Shown piece after piece: positions 1 through 8,289 of a stretch of DNA of 64,000 bases. Each line of letters begins with the position of its first letter. Positions within the stretch are counted from its first letter, which is position 1. The translations under genes were made by a program, and so were the position numbers. The DNA comes from Stenotrophomonas aracearum (GTDB lineage: Bacteria > Pseudomonadota > Gammaproteobacteria > Xanthomonadales > Xanthomonadaceae). Under the pieces are notes generated by a model. The model ran no database searches, was not told where the DNA came from, and worked only from the letters and a program-made list of their open reading frames with translations. Location of the stretch: the NCBI RefSeq assembly GCF_031834615.1, contig NZ_CP115543.1, forward strand, positions 2,987,001-3,051,000. Reading direction: 5' to 3'.

Positions 1-248
1 CCCACCGGCACGGCAATCCACAGGAACGCCTGGGTGGCCTGCCAGGCGGCCTCGGCCGGGGTCAGGCTGAAGCCGCGCACGGCCATGCCACGATAGAACC
101 CCTGCAGCGCCTGGGTGGAGGTCATGGTGGCCAGCGCGACCAGCCCGGCCACCAGCACCGCCAGGCCGGCCAGGTCGCGGCTGACGTAACTCTTGCCCTT
201 CTTGGATTCCTTGAGCAGGCGGTGCGGTGTCGGCTTCTCGGTCTTCAC
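1..248 (-). CDS. sctU: T3SS export-gate switch protein SctU (SpaS/YscU/FlhB family), 3' part beyond window
   Basis: N-terminal 82 codons only. The GTG start overlaps the TGA of sctT (GTGA). The product begins KTEKPTPHRL, the basic stretch that opens SpaS/YscU/FlhB proteins, followed by the first hydrophobic segment. Family members sit in the inner membrane and, after autocleavage at an NPTH motif, switch the export gate from early to late substrates. The cleavage site lies outside the window. It is the last visible gene of the secretion operon, as spaS follows spaR in SPI-1. The identity is firm from position and N-terminus; completeness cannot be judged. Confidence 0.9.
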   Translation of the reverse strand, partial: MKTEKPTPHRLLKESKKGKSYVSRDLAGLAVLVAGLVALATMTSTQALQGFYRGMAVRGFSLTPAEAAWQATQAFLWIAVPV

Positions 249-1036
249 TTCGGCAGCTCCAGCAGCAGCTGCAGCGCGTCGGTGCTGTCGCGGATCAGCG
301 GCACCTGGGTGATGATGGTCGGCATCAGGTAGAACAGCAGCGCGATGAAGGCGATGAACGACTTGATCGCCAGCGACAGCGAGAACGGGTTCATCTGCTG
401 GGAGAAGCGCGACAGCGTGCCGAGCAGGACTTCGACCAGGAACAACAGCAGCAGCACCGGCAGTGCCATGCGCGCCGCGCCGGCCAGCAGGGTGCCGGCG
501 AAGTTCTGCAGACGCGCCAGGTCGAGGGTGAAGCCGCTGCCCATCGGAATCAGCTGGTAGCTGTCCTGCAGCACTTCGAGCAGCACGATCATGCCGTCGG
601 TGGCCAGGAACACCACCACGCTCATCAGCTGCAGCAGGTTGGACAGCTCGGTGGCTTCCATGCCGCTGACCGGGTCGAGCATGGCGCCGATGCCGGCGCC
701 GCGCTGGTTGTCGACGATCGCGCCCATGCCGTGGAAGATGTGGAACGGCAGCGCCACCACCAGGCCGATCGCGGTGCCGATCAGCACTTCGCGCAGCACC
801 ACGCCGGCCATGGACAGGATGTCTGGCGGGATCGCGGCACCGGCGGTGGACGGCCACAGGCCGATCACCACCATCACCGCGATCACCGACCGGGTCATCT
901 TGGCCGGCATCACGCCCGGCGACAGGTACGGAATCCAGACCAGGCAGGCGCCGATCCGGGCCATGCCGAGCAGCGCCGGCAGGCCGTGGTCGCGCGCCAG
1001 CGCGACCAGTTCGGTGTCGAGCGGGGAAAGCTGCAC
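245..1036 (-). CDS. sctT: T3SS export-gate membrane protein SctT (SpaR/YscT/FliR)
   Basis: 263 residues, the length I recall for SpaR. It is a polytopic inner-membrane protein with several long hydrophobic helices and the family-typical stretch DNQRGAGIGAMLDP near residues 109-122. With SctR and SctS it forms the export-gate complex through which substrates cross the inner membrane. It starts with GTG four bases after the sctS stop and overlaps sctU by four bases, implying translational coupling. A flagellar FliR is unlikely because a secretin and a gatekeeper are in the same operon. Confidence 0.95.
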   Translation of the reverse strand: MQLSPLDTELVALARDHGLPALLGMARIGACLVWIPYLSPGVMPAKMTRSVIAVMVVIGLWPSTAGAAIPPDILSMAGVVLREVLIGTAIGLVVALPFHIFHGMGAIVDNQRGAGIGAMLDPVSGMEATELSNLLQLMSVVVFLATDGMIVLLEVLQDSYQLIPMGSGFTLDLARLQNFAGTLLAGAARMALPVLLLLFLVEVLLGTLSRFSQQMNPFSLSLAIKSFIAFIALLFYLMPTIITQVPLIRDSTDALQLLLELPK

Positions 1037-1040
1037 TTCC

Positions 1041-1298
1041 CTACCCGTTCAGCGCGGTGTGCAGCGCGAGCCGTGCGTAGTCCAGCATGCGCGCGCTCAT
1101 CCAGGTCATCAGCACCAGCAGGCAGGCGATCACCGCCAGCAGCTTGGCACCGTAGGGAAGGGTCTGCTCCTGCAGCTGGGTGACGGTCTGGAACAGACCG
1201 ATGGCCAGGCCGACGATGGTGGCCACCGCGACGGGAGCGGCGGACAGCAGCAGGATCAGCATCAGGCTTTTGTTGCCCATGAACATGATGGAATCCAT
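1041..1298 (-). CDS. sctS: T3SS export-gate membrane protein SctS (SpaQ/YscS/FliQ)
   Basis: 85 residues with two hydrophobic helices (about residues 10-36 and 50-70) around the conserved loop FQTVTQLQEQTLPYGAK. The FQ..TQ.QEQTL loop is the hallmark of the FliQ/SctS family. The protein packs around SctR and SctT in the export gate. ATG start; the gene follows the sctR stop after two bases. Position between sctR and sctT matches every known T3SS. Confidence 0.95.
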   Translation of the reverse strand: MDSIMFMGNKSLMLILLLSAAPVAVATIVGLAIGLFQTVTQLQEQTLPYGAKLLAVIACLLVLMTWMSARMLDYARLALHTALNG

Positions 1299-1300
1299 GG

Positions 1301-1966
1301 CTACATCGGCACGTCGAGATACTGGCGGACCAGGCCCTGCGAGAGCAGGCTCCAGCCGTCCATCGCCACGAACAGGATCAGCTTGATCGGCGCGGAAATG
1401 GTCACCGGACTCATCATCATCATGCCGAGCGACAGCAGCACGCTGGAGACCACCAGATCGATCACCACGAACGGGAGGTACAGGTAGAAGCCGATACGGA
1501 AGGCATCCTTCAGCTCGCTCAACGCATAGGTGGGCATCAGCGCGAACAGCGAACGCTCATGCGGCTCCAGGTCGGGCACCGGCATGCCGGGCTCGACGTG
1601 CCGCGCGCGCTCGAAGAACTTCAGCAGTTCCGGGTCGGAATACGTGGCCAGGTAGACCTTGTAGCCGTCGAGGCTGCTTTCCAGGAAGGTGACCACGGCG
1701 GCCACCGAATTGAGCGGCGCGTCCAGCGCGAGGTAGGCGTCGTACATGTTCTGCACGATCGGCTGCATGACGTAGAAGGCCAGCATCAGCGCCAGCGCGT
1801 TGAGCACCATGTTCGAGGGCACCTGCTGCAGGCCGAGCCCGTTGCGCAGCAGCACGAACACCACCGAGAACTTGAGGTAGCAGGTACCGGCCGCGATCAG
1901 GAACGGAAGCATCGCGGCCATCGACATGACCGCGATCAGCGAGATGTCGTTGTTGACGAAGTTCAT
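1301..1966 (-). CDS. sctR: T3SS export-gate membrane protein SctR (SpaP/YscR/FliP)
   Basis: 221 residues from the ATG that overlaps the sctQ stop (ATGA). A reading frame continues upstream but has no family similarity, so this start is preferred. Visible family features are the N-terminal membrane segments with LRNGLGLQQVPSNMV, a periplasmic central loop, and the C-terminal hydrophobic stretch ending in a motif-rich MMMMSP segment. SctR forms the pentameric core of the export gate in the inner membrane. The length is close to SpaP (about 224). Confidence 0.95.
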   Translation of the reverse strand: MNFVNNDISLIAVMSMAAMLPFLIAAGTCYLKFSVVFVLLRNGLGLQQVPSNMVLNALALMLAFYVMQPIVQNMYDAYLALDAPLNSVAAVVTFLESSLDGYKVYLATYSDPELLKFFERARHVEPGMPVPDLEPHERSLFALMPTYALSELKDAFRIGFYLYLPFVVIDLVVSSVLLSLGMMMMSPVTISAPIKLILFVAMDGWSLLSQGLVRQYLDVPM

Positions 1967-2919
1967 GGCAGCACGAGCGCCTGCGCCAGCTGTATGCCCA
2001 GCTGGTCGCCGACCTGGACCAGTTCGCCGCGGGCGATGAGCTGGCCGTTGACGCGCAGCTGCAGGTGCTTCCAGGCGTCGTCGGGCAGGTTGAACACGGT
2101 GCCCGGCTGCAGTGCGTCGAGCTCGCCGATGGCGTGCTGCAGCTGGCACAGCACCACGTCCACGGCAACCGGCAGGCGCCGGATGTCGATGCCGTGTGTG
2201 GTTTCGGCGCTGGCTGCGGCGGTGGCGGAAGCGGCGGCGATGTCGGTGCCGCCGTCGTCGTCGTCGAGGAAATCGAAGGGTGTATTCACGGAAATGGTCT
2301 CAAGGGTGAAGTCGAAGGAGTACAGGCGGCGCTGCGCATGGCGCGCGACCGGCTGCAACTGGTCGAGCAGCAGCACCGCGCCTGGTGCCAGGCTGCGCAG
2401 GCGGTGCATGGACAGGTGCAGGCGTGCGATGGCCAGCTCCACCGGCACGCGCAGCGCCAGGGTGGCGGGGGCGAGCGCGGCGCCGGCGTCGCAGTCGGCG
2501 CGTTCGATCCAGGCCAGGCCCTGCGCCGTTTCCAGGCAGGGGTGCGGGCCGCTGCCCAGCGCCAGCGCGCTCACCGGGATCACTTCGCGCAGGGTGACGG
2601 TCGCGCCGTGGAACGGTGCGGCGGCAATTTCGAGCAGCGGCTGGTCGGGCAACCAGCAGTCCACTGCGCTGCGGTCGACCAGTTCCGACCAGGCGAAGCC
2701 GGCCATGGCCGGCAGCATCGCCGGGCACCACTGCTCTGCCGGCACCGCCAGGCGCAGGTCGCCGCCACGGCCGCTGACGTCGAAGCGCAGCATCGCGCCG
2801 CGCGCCGGCAACGGGTGCCACGCCGGGGTGATGCCCGCGCGTGCGCACGCGGCGGCGATGGCAGCCTGCGCTACTGCAGACGGGGTCAGGGCCGGAAACG
2901 GCCAGCGCGTTGCGTTCAT
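1963..2919 (-). CDS. sctQ: T3SS cytoplasmic C-ring/sorting-platform protein SctQ (SpaO type)
   Basis: 318 residues. The C-terminal ~70 residues (about 245-318) look like a SPOA domain: alternating beta-strand pattern with LPDDAWKHLQLRVNGQLIARG followed by VGDQLGIQ. The N-terminal two thirds is poorly conserved, as is usual for SctQ. Family role: pods of the cytoplasmic sorting platform that dock the ATPase and chaperone-effector complexes. It overlaps sctP (ATGA) upstream and sctR downstream. SpaO makes a second short product from an internal start; I cannot establish that here. Confidence 0.88.
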   Translation of the reverse strand: MNATRWPFPALTPSAVAQAAIAAACARAGITPAWHPLPARGAMLRFDVSGRGGDLRLAVPAEQWCPAMLPAMAGFAWSELVDRSAVDCWLPDQPLLEIAAAPFHGATVTLREVIPVSALALGSGPHPCLETAQGLAWIERADCDAGAALAPATLALRVPVELAIARLHLSMHRLRSLAPGAVLLLDQLQPVARHAQRRLYSFDFTLETISVNTPFDFLDDDDGGTDIAAASATAAASAETTHGIDIRRLPVAVDVVLCQLQHAIGELDALQPGTVFNLPDDAWKHLQLRVNGQLIARGELVQVGDQLGIQLAQALVLP

Positions 2920-4115
2920 GCGTGGCCCTGGTCGCCGCGACGCTGGCGACGCTCGTCGGTGGCGGTGTCGGTGCTGTCCACGGCGATCTGCAGTTCAACG
3001 CCGGCCGGGGCCGCGGCCGCAGACAGCGCCTGCCCCACCCGCGCCGACGACGGCTGCATGTGCAGGCGACCGCCGTCCAGCCGCGCCTTGACCGAATGCC
3101 CGGCGCCCCAGCTGCTGAAGGACACCTGGATCTGGCTGGCCGCTTCTGCACGCTGGACCATGGCGGTCTGCAGGGCCTCGGCCTGGCGCACCGCGCGCAC
3201 CTGCTGGCGGGTGCCGACGTTGGCGTCGGCGCGGCGCGCGTCGGCCAGCGATTGGCTGTCGGCACCGGTCTCTGACTGCGTCGCGGTCGAGGTGGGGGCG
3301 GTGATCGCCGCCGGCGGCGCTGCGGCGTCGCTGCGGGTTGGCTTGTCGTCGGACGGCGACTGCGCTGCTGCGGGGGCCGCTTGGCCGGGCTTCGCACCTG
3401 CACCCTGCATCGGCGCGGATACCGGCTGGCTGCGCGCGGCGGACGCAGGCGAAACAGCGGATGCCTGAGCGGCGACTGCAGCAGGGACGCGGTGTGTCGG
3501 CGTCGCGGGGCGTGGTGCCTGGACGGTCGTCGACGCGGCATCGCTGGCCACTGCCGTGGCGGGCGCACTCGCTGCATCGCCCTGCACCACGGCAACGGCG
3601 GGCGTGAGCGGCTGAGCGGTTGCGATGGCTGGATTCGCAGACGGGGGGGCAGTCACGGCAGGCGAAGTCGACGGCGGAACCGCAACCGAACCCGAAGATG
3701 TGTTTGCACCATCGGACATCGGCACCGTGCCCTGCACCACCTTCGGCATCGCTGGCTGCGCAGGAATGCCCGGCCGCAGGCGCGGCGCCGGGGTGTCCAG
3801 CATGGAGATCGGGACCTGCAACGTCACCGTGGGCAACGCGCCCGCCAACAGCGGCGCGCCCGAAGACGCGCCGGCAGCGCTGCGCTCGCCGTCATCACGT
3901 CGGGTCATGGCCTCACGCGCAACCGCAGCCGCAGCGTCGTCAGGCGTAGGCGGCAGGTCCAGATCCACCGGCGCGACATCCGCCAGCGTGGCCTCGAACG
4001 CCTCCTGCGGGCGGCTCTGCGGCTGGCGTGCCTGCACGCGTTCGCTCAGCGGCACCGGCTGTACGGGGCCCACTGCGGCAACGGCAGCCTGAGCGTCTTG
4101 AATGTTCAGCGACAT
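2916..4115 (-). CDS. sctP: T3SS needle-length regulator SctP (InvJ/SpaN position)
   Basis: 399 residues from the ATG opening MSLNIQDAQ, chosen because it lies just inside the end of sctO, the usual arrangement; upstream in-frame sequence looks like low-complexity noise. The protein is very rich in Ala, Pro, Thr and Ser through the middle (about 100-300), with a more ordered C-terminal part containing WGAGHSVKARLDGGRLHM that is typical of the substrate-specificity-switch domain. Such proteins are secreted rulers that set needle length and trigger the SctU switch. Assignment is by position, composition and C-terminus; sequence conservation in this family is low. Confidence 0.8.
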   Translation of the reverse strand: MSLNIQDAQAAVAAVGPVQPVPLSERVQARQPQSRPQEAFEATLADVAPVDLDLPPTPDDAAAAVAREAMTRRDDGERSAAGASSGAPLLAGALPTVTLQVPISMLDTPAPRLRPGIPAQPAMPKVVQGTVPMSDGANTSSGSVAVPPSTSPAVTAPPSANPAIATAQPLTPAVAVVQGDAASAPATAVASDAASTTVQAPRPATPTHRVPAAVAAQASAVSPASAARSQPVSAPMQGAGAKPGQAAPAAAQSPSDDKPTRSDAAAPPAAITAPTSTATQSETGADSQSLADARRADANVGTRQQVRAVRQAEALQTAMVQRAEAASQIQVSFSSWGAGHSVKARLDGGRLHMQPSSARVGQALSAAAAPAGVELQIAVDSTDTATDERRQRRGDQGHA

Positions 4116-4552
4116 GTGTATTCCTCTTGGATCTGGCGGTCCTGGCGGCGCAGGCGCGCCTTGCGGTGGTGCTGGTCGAGGTGTGCGCCGACGGCCTGCA
4201 GCCGGCGTGCGCGTGATTGGTTGCCGGCGGCGGCCTGGCGCAGCCGCTGTTCCTGTTCGCGGGCCTCGACCGCCTGTTCCTGCAGGTGGCCGGCACGCAG
4301 CTCGCACTCCAGGACGTGTGCACGCGCGATGGCGACACCGCGCAGCCGTTCGAACAGACGCTGCCGGTCCAGTCCGGGCTCTTCGCCCAGCTGCGCCTGC
4401 TGCAGGCGTTCGTCGGCGGCGCTGCGCAGGCTCTTCGCCTCGCGGTCGTGGTGAGCGGCCTGCGTGGCCTGGCCCTGCGCGTCGCGCCGCAGGCGCTGCG
4501 CACGGTGTTCCAGCAGCGTGGCCAGGCGCGCGGGGTCAGCGGGCGAGCGCAT
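4106..4552 (-). CDS. sctO: T3SS stalk/central coiled-coil protein SctO (InvI/SpaM)
   Basis: 148 residues, almost the length of InvI (147). It is highly charged and helical, with Arg/Gln/Glu-rich heptads throughout, as expected for the YscO/FliJ-like coiled coil that connects the SctN hexamer with the SctV ring. Its 5' end overlaps the sctN 3' end and its 3' end overlaps the start of sctP by ten bases. Assignment rests on composition, length and its place between sctN and sctP. Confidence 0.85.
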   Translation of the reverse strand: MRSPADPARLATLLEHRAQRLRRDAQGQATQAAHHDREAKSLRSAADERLQQAQLGEEPGLDRQRLFERLRGVAIARAHVLECELRAGHLQEQAVEAREQEQRLRQAAAGNQSRARRLQAVGAHLDQHHRKARLRRQDRQIQEEYTCR

Positions 4553-5834
4553 CGAGCGCCTCCAGCGCGGCGTCCATCGCCACCGGTTCGTGCAGCGGCT
4601 GGCGCAGGAACGCCAGCAGCCGGGGTTCGCGCGCGATGGCGTCGTCCTGTTCCGGCTGCACGCCCGGGCGGTACTCGCCGATGTCGCGCAGCAGCTGCAG
4701 GTCGTCGAGCCGGCCCATCACCGCACGCACGCGGGTGGCCGCAGCCGCCTGGCGCTCGGTGGCCAGCTGCGGATACAGGCGGCTGGCGCTGCGCAGCACG
4801 TCGATGGCCGGGAAGTGACCGCGCTGGGCCAGCCGAGGGCTGAGGTACACATGCCCGTCCAGCAGCGACTTGACCTCTTCGCCGACCGGGTCGGGGTCGG
4901 CGTCGTCTTCGAGCAGCACCGTGTAGAACGCGGTGATGCTGCCGCACTGCGCGTTGCCCGGCCGTTCGACCAGGCGCGGCAGCGCTTCGAATACGGAGGC
5001 CGGGAAACCCCGGCGTGCGGGCGGTTCGCCGGCCGACAGCGCCACGTCGCGCAGCGCGCGTGCGTAGCGGGTAGCCGAGTCCATCACCAGCAGCACGCGG
5101 CTTCCCTGGTCGCGGAAGTACTCGGCAACGCGGGTGGCGACCATGGCGGCGTTGACCCGCGTGGCCGGCGACGAATCGGAGGTGGCCTGCACGATGATGG
5201 TGCGCGCGGCGGCCGGGCCGTTGCGGATGGCGTCGACGAACGACGCCACTTCACGGCCGCGCTCGCCCACCAGCGCCACGACGCGCACGTCGCAGTCCGC
5301 GTGGCCCAGCAGCATTTCCACCAGCGTGGTCTTGCCGCAGCCGGCGGCCGCGAAAATGCCCATGCGCTGGCCTTCGCCTACGGTGAGCAGTGCGTCGAGC
5401 GCGCGGATGCCGGTGGCGAACGGCACCTGGATCGCGCGGCGCTGGCGGTAATCCAGCGGTGCCGCCTGCACTGGCGCGGGCACGCCCGCCGTCTCCAGCG
5501 GGTCGCCGTCGCGCAGCCGTTCCACCACCTCGCCGAAGCCGTCCAGCACGCAGCCGAGCAGATGCGTGCCCAGCGCCACCTGCAGCGGTTGGCCGGTCGC
5601 CGCCACCACGACGTCGGCCGCCAGCCGCACCGGCGCGCCGATCAGCGCCAGGGTGGCCACGCCGTGGTCGACCCGGGTCACCACGCCATGGGTCAGCACG
5701 CGGTCGTCGCAGGCCGAACGGCGCACGTGGCAGTGCTCGCCCACGGCCACGTCCGCCAACGGCACGCGCAGTTCGCCTGCGCGCATCGCCAACGGGGTGG
5801 CACAGGGCCGCCAGCAGGGCACGGCCGTTGTCAC
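4536..5834 (-). CDS. sctN: T3SS ATPase SctN (InvC type)
   Basis: 432 residues; the GTG start overlaps the stop of the chaperone gene (GTGA). Walker A is AAAGCGKT (about 162-169), the unusual GCGKT form also found in InvC. Further InvC-like stretches are GERGREVASFVDAI, AEYFRDQGSRVLL with the Walker B aspartate, RYARALRDVALSAGEPPARRG, and GSITAFYTVLLE. The hexameric cytoplasmic ATPase strips chaperones from substrates and unfolds them for export. All catalytic motifs are intact, so the system looks functional at this step. Confidence 0.97.
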   Translation of the reverse strand: MTTAVPCWRPCATPLAMRAGELRVPLADVAVGEHCHVRRSACDDRVLTHGVVTRVDHGVATLALIGAPVRLAADVVVAATGQPLQVALGTHLLGCVLDGFGEVVERLRDGDPLETAGVPAPVQAAPLDYRQRRAIQVPFATGIRALDALLTVGEGQRMGIFAAAGCGKTTLVEMLLGHADCDVRVVALVGERGREVASFVDAIRNGPAAARTIIVQATSDSSPATRVNAAMVATRVAEYFRDQGSRVLLVMDSATRYARALRDVALSAGEPPARRGFPASVFEALPRLVERPGNAQCGSITAFYTVLLEDDADPDPVGEEVKSLLDGHVYLSPRLAQRGHFPAIDVLRSASRLYPQLATERQAAAATRVRAVMGRLDDLQLLRDIGEYRPGVQPEQDDAIAREPRLLAFLRQPLHEPVAMDAALEALDALAR

Positions 5835-6226
5835 CGCAGCAGCGCCTGCAGTTCGAGCACGCGGGCGTGGGAGCCTTCGATCGCCGAGGCCAGCAGGCTG
5901 GACTCTTGGCGGCAGTCGGGCTGCAGCGCGCCGCCTACCAGGCAGCCTTCGTCCAACTGGCGCAGCGCCAGGCAGCCGTTGGCGAAGTGGGCCGCCGGCG
6001 ACGACAGCGCGGCCAGCAGTTCATCGGCGCGGTTGCTGAAACGGTCGGCCGGCGAGGTGTCCAGCCGCCCCCACAGGTAGACCATGTCGTCGACCGGGTC
6101 GAGCAGCAGCTCGCCCACGTCGGCAAAGCCCATCACCACGGAGGAATGGGTGTCGAACTGGAAGCGCGACGGGTCGCAGCCCAGCTCCTGGAGGGCGGCG
6201 TTGAGGGTGTCCAGCAGGGAGGTCAT
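5831..6226 (-). CDS. invB: T3SS effector chaperone, InvB/Spa15 family
   Basis: 131 residues, close to InvB (135). The stretch LGCDPSRFQFDTHSSVVM, the short acidic segment before VYLWGRLD, and SPAAHFANGCLALRQLDEG follow the InvB pattern of GCDPS, DSHS, V-WIWA-L and CHFARGGQLLLGE. It sits between sctV and sctN exactly as invB sits between invA and invC. Spa15/InvB proteins are acidic homodimeric class IB chaperones that keep several effectors secretion-competent. It is therefore indirect evidence that the system exports effectors encoded elsewhere. It overlaps both neighbours by four bases. Confidence 0.82.
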   Translation of the reverse strand: MTSLLDTLNAALQELGCDPSRFQFDTHSSVVMGFADVGELLLDPVDDMVYLWGRLDTSPADRFSNRADELLAALSSPAAHFANGCLALRQLDEGCLVGGALQPDCRQESSLLASAIEGSHARVLELQALLR

Positions 6227-8289
6227 ATGCTTCTCATCACATCAAGGGTGACCGTGTCGGAGATCTCGGCAAACGAGAGCACCGGGGTCGCGGGAAGGCG
6301 GTTTTCAATGAAGCGTTTGACGAAGCGGCGGATGTCCGGCGCGACCATCAGCACCACGTCGGGACGGCGCGCGGTGATTTCGCCGACATGCAGCGCGAAG
6401 CGGTCCATCAGTTCGCCGGACTCGGCCGGCTCGAGGTTCAGGTAGGCCGCGCCCTGGCTCTGGCGGATGCCGGCGCGGATCTGGTCTTCGACCGGGCTGG
6501 ACACCAGGATCGCGGGGATGCGTCCGTCGCGGGCGAAGCGCGCGGAGATGTAGCGCGCCAGCGCGCCACGCACGTGTTCGACCAGCAGGATCACGTCCTT
6601 CTCGCGCTGGCCCCACTGCGCGAGGGTTTCCAGCACGACCTTCATGTTGCGGATGGAGACGTCTTCGCGCAGCAGGCGCTGCAGCACTTCGGCCACGCGC
6701 TGGATCGGCATGTGCCGGTAGGTTTCCTTGACCAGCTCGGGGAAGCGCTTTTCCAGCGCGTCCAGCACATGCTTGGCTTCCTGGATGCCGAACAGCTCGC
6801 CGACGTTGCGCAGCACTGCGCCATGCACCAGCCGGCGCAGTTCTTCATAGTCGCTGGACACCTCGCAGCCCAGCGCGCGCACGTCCTGGTGGGCCTCGGC
6901 CAGCACCCAGCGCGCACTGCCGCCGTCGTGCGGCACCACCAGGCCCATGTCCAGCGCCTCCAGTTCGTCCTGTCGGCCCCAGACCCGCACATGCCCGCTT
7001 ACCACGTGCGCGCTGGCCGCCGGGATCTCGTTGATCAGCACCTTTACTTCGTGGTCCTTCACCGGTTCATGGCTGCGCAGCACCAGCGGCGCCAGCTGCA
7101 TGCCGGTGTTGAGGAACGCGTCGTGGCGCAGCTGCTCTTCCCACTGCCCGGCGACGCCCGCTTCATGCAGCGGCGGCGGCATCAGCAGGATCAGCGGCAG
7201 GGTTTCGCTGGTCAGGCGCGCGGCGGTTGCATCGCCCTGCCCGGCCGGCGCACCGGCAGCCCCGGCCCCAGTGCCTGCAGCGGCGTCGCGTTCCGCGGTC
7301 GCGCCACGGCGCAGGCGCCACACCAGCATCGCGGCCAGGCCGACCGCCAGGCCGGCGAACACCGGCAGCGGGAAGCCTGGCAGCAGGCCCAGCAGCAGCA
7401 CCAGCACCGCACCGGTGCCGAGCACCAGGTTGCTGTTGAACAGTTCGCCCAGGATGTTGGCGCCGAGGTTGTTGCTCTCGCCGCTGACCCGGGTGACGAT
7501 GAAGCCGGCGCTGATGCAGATCAGCAGCGCGGGGATCTGCGCGACCAGGCCGTCGCCGATGGTCAGCAGGGTGAAGGTGTTGAGGGCCTGCGAGAACGCC
7601 ATGCCATGTTGCAGCATGCCGACGGCGATGCCGCCGAACAGGTTCACGAACACGATCACGATGCCGGCGATGGCGTCGCCCTTCACGAACTTCATGGCGC
7701 CGTCGTAGGAGCCATACAACTGGCTTTCACGCTCCACGTCGCGGCGGCGGCGCTGCGCTTCTTCGGAGGTGATGGCTTCGGCGCGCAGGTCGGCGTCGAT
7801 GCTCATCTGCTTGCCGGGCATGCCGTCCAGCGAGAAGCGTGCCACCACTTCACCGATACGCTCCGAGCCCTTGGTGATGACGATGAACTGGACCAAGGTG
7901 ATGATCGCGAAGATCACCGCACCGACCACCAGGTTGTCGCCGACCACGAAATCGCCGAAGGCGCTGATGACCTGGCCGGCATCGGCGTCGAGCAGGATCA
8001 GGCGGCTGGTGCTGACCGACAGTGCCAGCCGCATCAGCGTGGTGAACAGCAGCACCGAGGGGAACGTGGAGAAACTGAGGATGCGTTCGACATAGAACGA
8101 GCTCAGGAAGATCACGATCGCCACGGCCATGTTCAGGCCGATCAGGAGGTCGACCAGGAAGGTCGGCAGCGGGATGATCAGCATCGCCACGATCACCGCC
8201 ATCAGCACCACCAGCGCCAGTTCCGGGCGCAGCACGCCACGCGCGCGGGCGGCAAAGCCCGTCGTGGACGGGTTGGTCACGCTGTTCAT
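6223..8289 (-). CDS. sctV: T3SS export-gate protein SctV (InvA/FlhA family)
   Basis: 688 residues (InvA about 685). The N-terminal ~330 residues hold the hydrophobic segments with the highly conserved FHIPEP-family region: DLLIGLNMAVAIVIFLSSFYV and the cytoplasmic loop GMPGKQMSIDADLRAEAIT. The C-terminal half is the cytosolic ring domain with VGELFGIQEAKHVLDALE and PELVKETYRHMPIQRVAEVL. It forms the nonameric export gate that receives chaperone-substrate complexes. ATG start overlaps the sctW stop (ATGA). No frameshift or missing segment is visible. Confidence 0.97.
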   Translation of the reverse strand: MNSVTNPSTTGFAARARGVLRPELALVVLMAVIVAMLIIPLPTFLVDLLIGLNMAVAIVIFLSSFYVERILSFSTFPSVLLFTTLMRLALSVSTSRLILLDADAGQVISAFGDFVVGDNLVVGAVIFAIITLVQFIVITKGSERIGEVVARFSLDGMPGKQMSIDADLRAEAITSEEAQRRRRDVERESQLYGSYDGAMKFVKGDAIAGIVIVFVNLFGGIAVGMLQHGMAFSQALNTFTLLTIGDGLVAQIPALLICISAGFIVTRVSGESNNLGANILGELFNSNLVLGTGAVLVLLLGLLPGFPLPVFAGLAVGLAAMLVWRLRRGATAERDAAAGTGAGAAGAPAGQGDATAARLTSETLPLILLMPPPLHEAGVAGQWEEQLRHDAFLNTGMQLAPLVLRSHEPVKDHEVKVLINEIPAASAHVVSGHVRVWGRQDELEALDMGLVVPHDGGSARWVLAEAHQDVRALGCEVSSDYEELRRLVHGAVLRNVGELFGIQEAKHVLDALEKRFPELVKETYRHMPIQRVAEVLQRLLREDVSIRNMKVVLETLAQWGQREKDVILLVEHVRGALARYISARFARDGRIPAILVSSPVEDQIRAGIRQSQGAAYLNLEPAESGELMDRFALHVGEITARRPDVVLMVAPDIRRFVKRFIENRLPATPVLSFAEISDTVTLDVMRSI

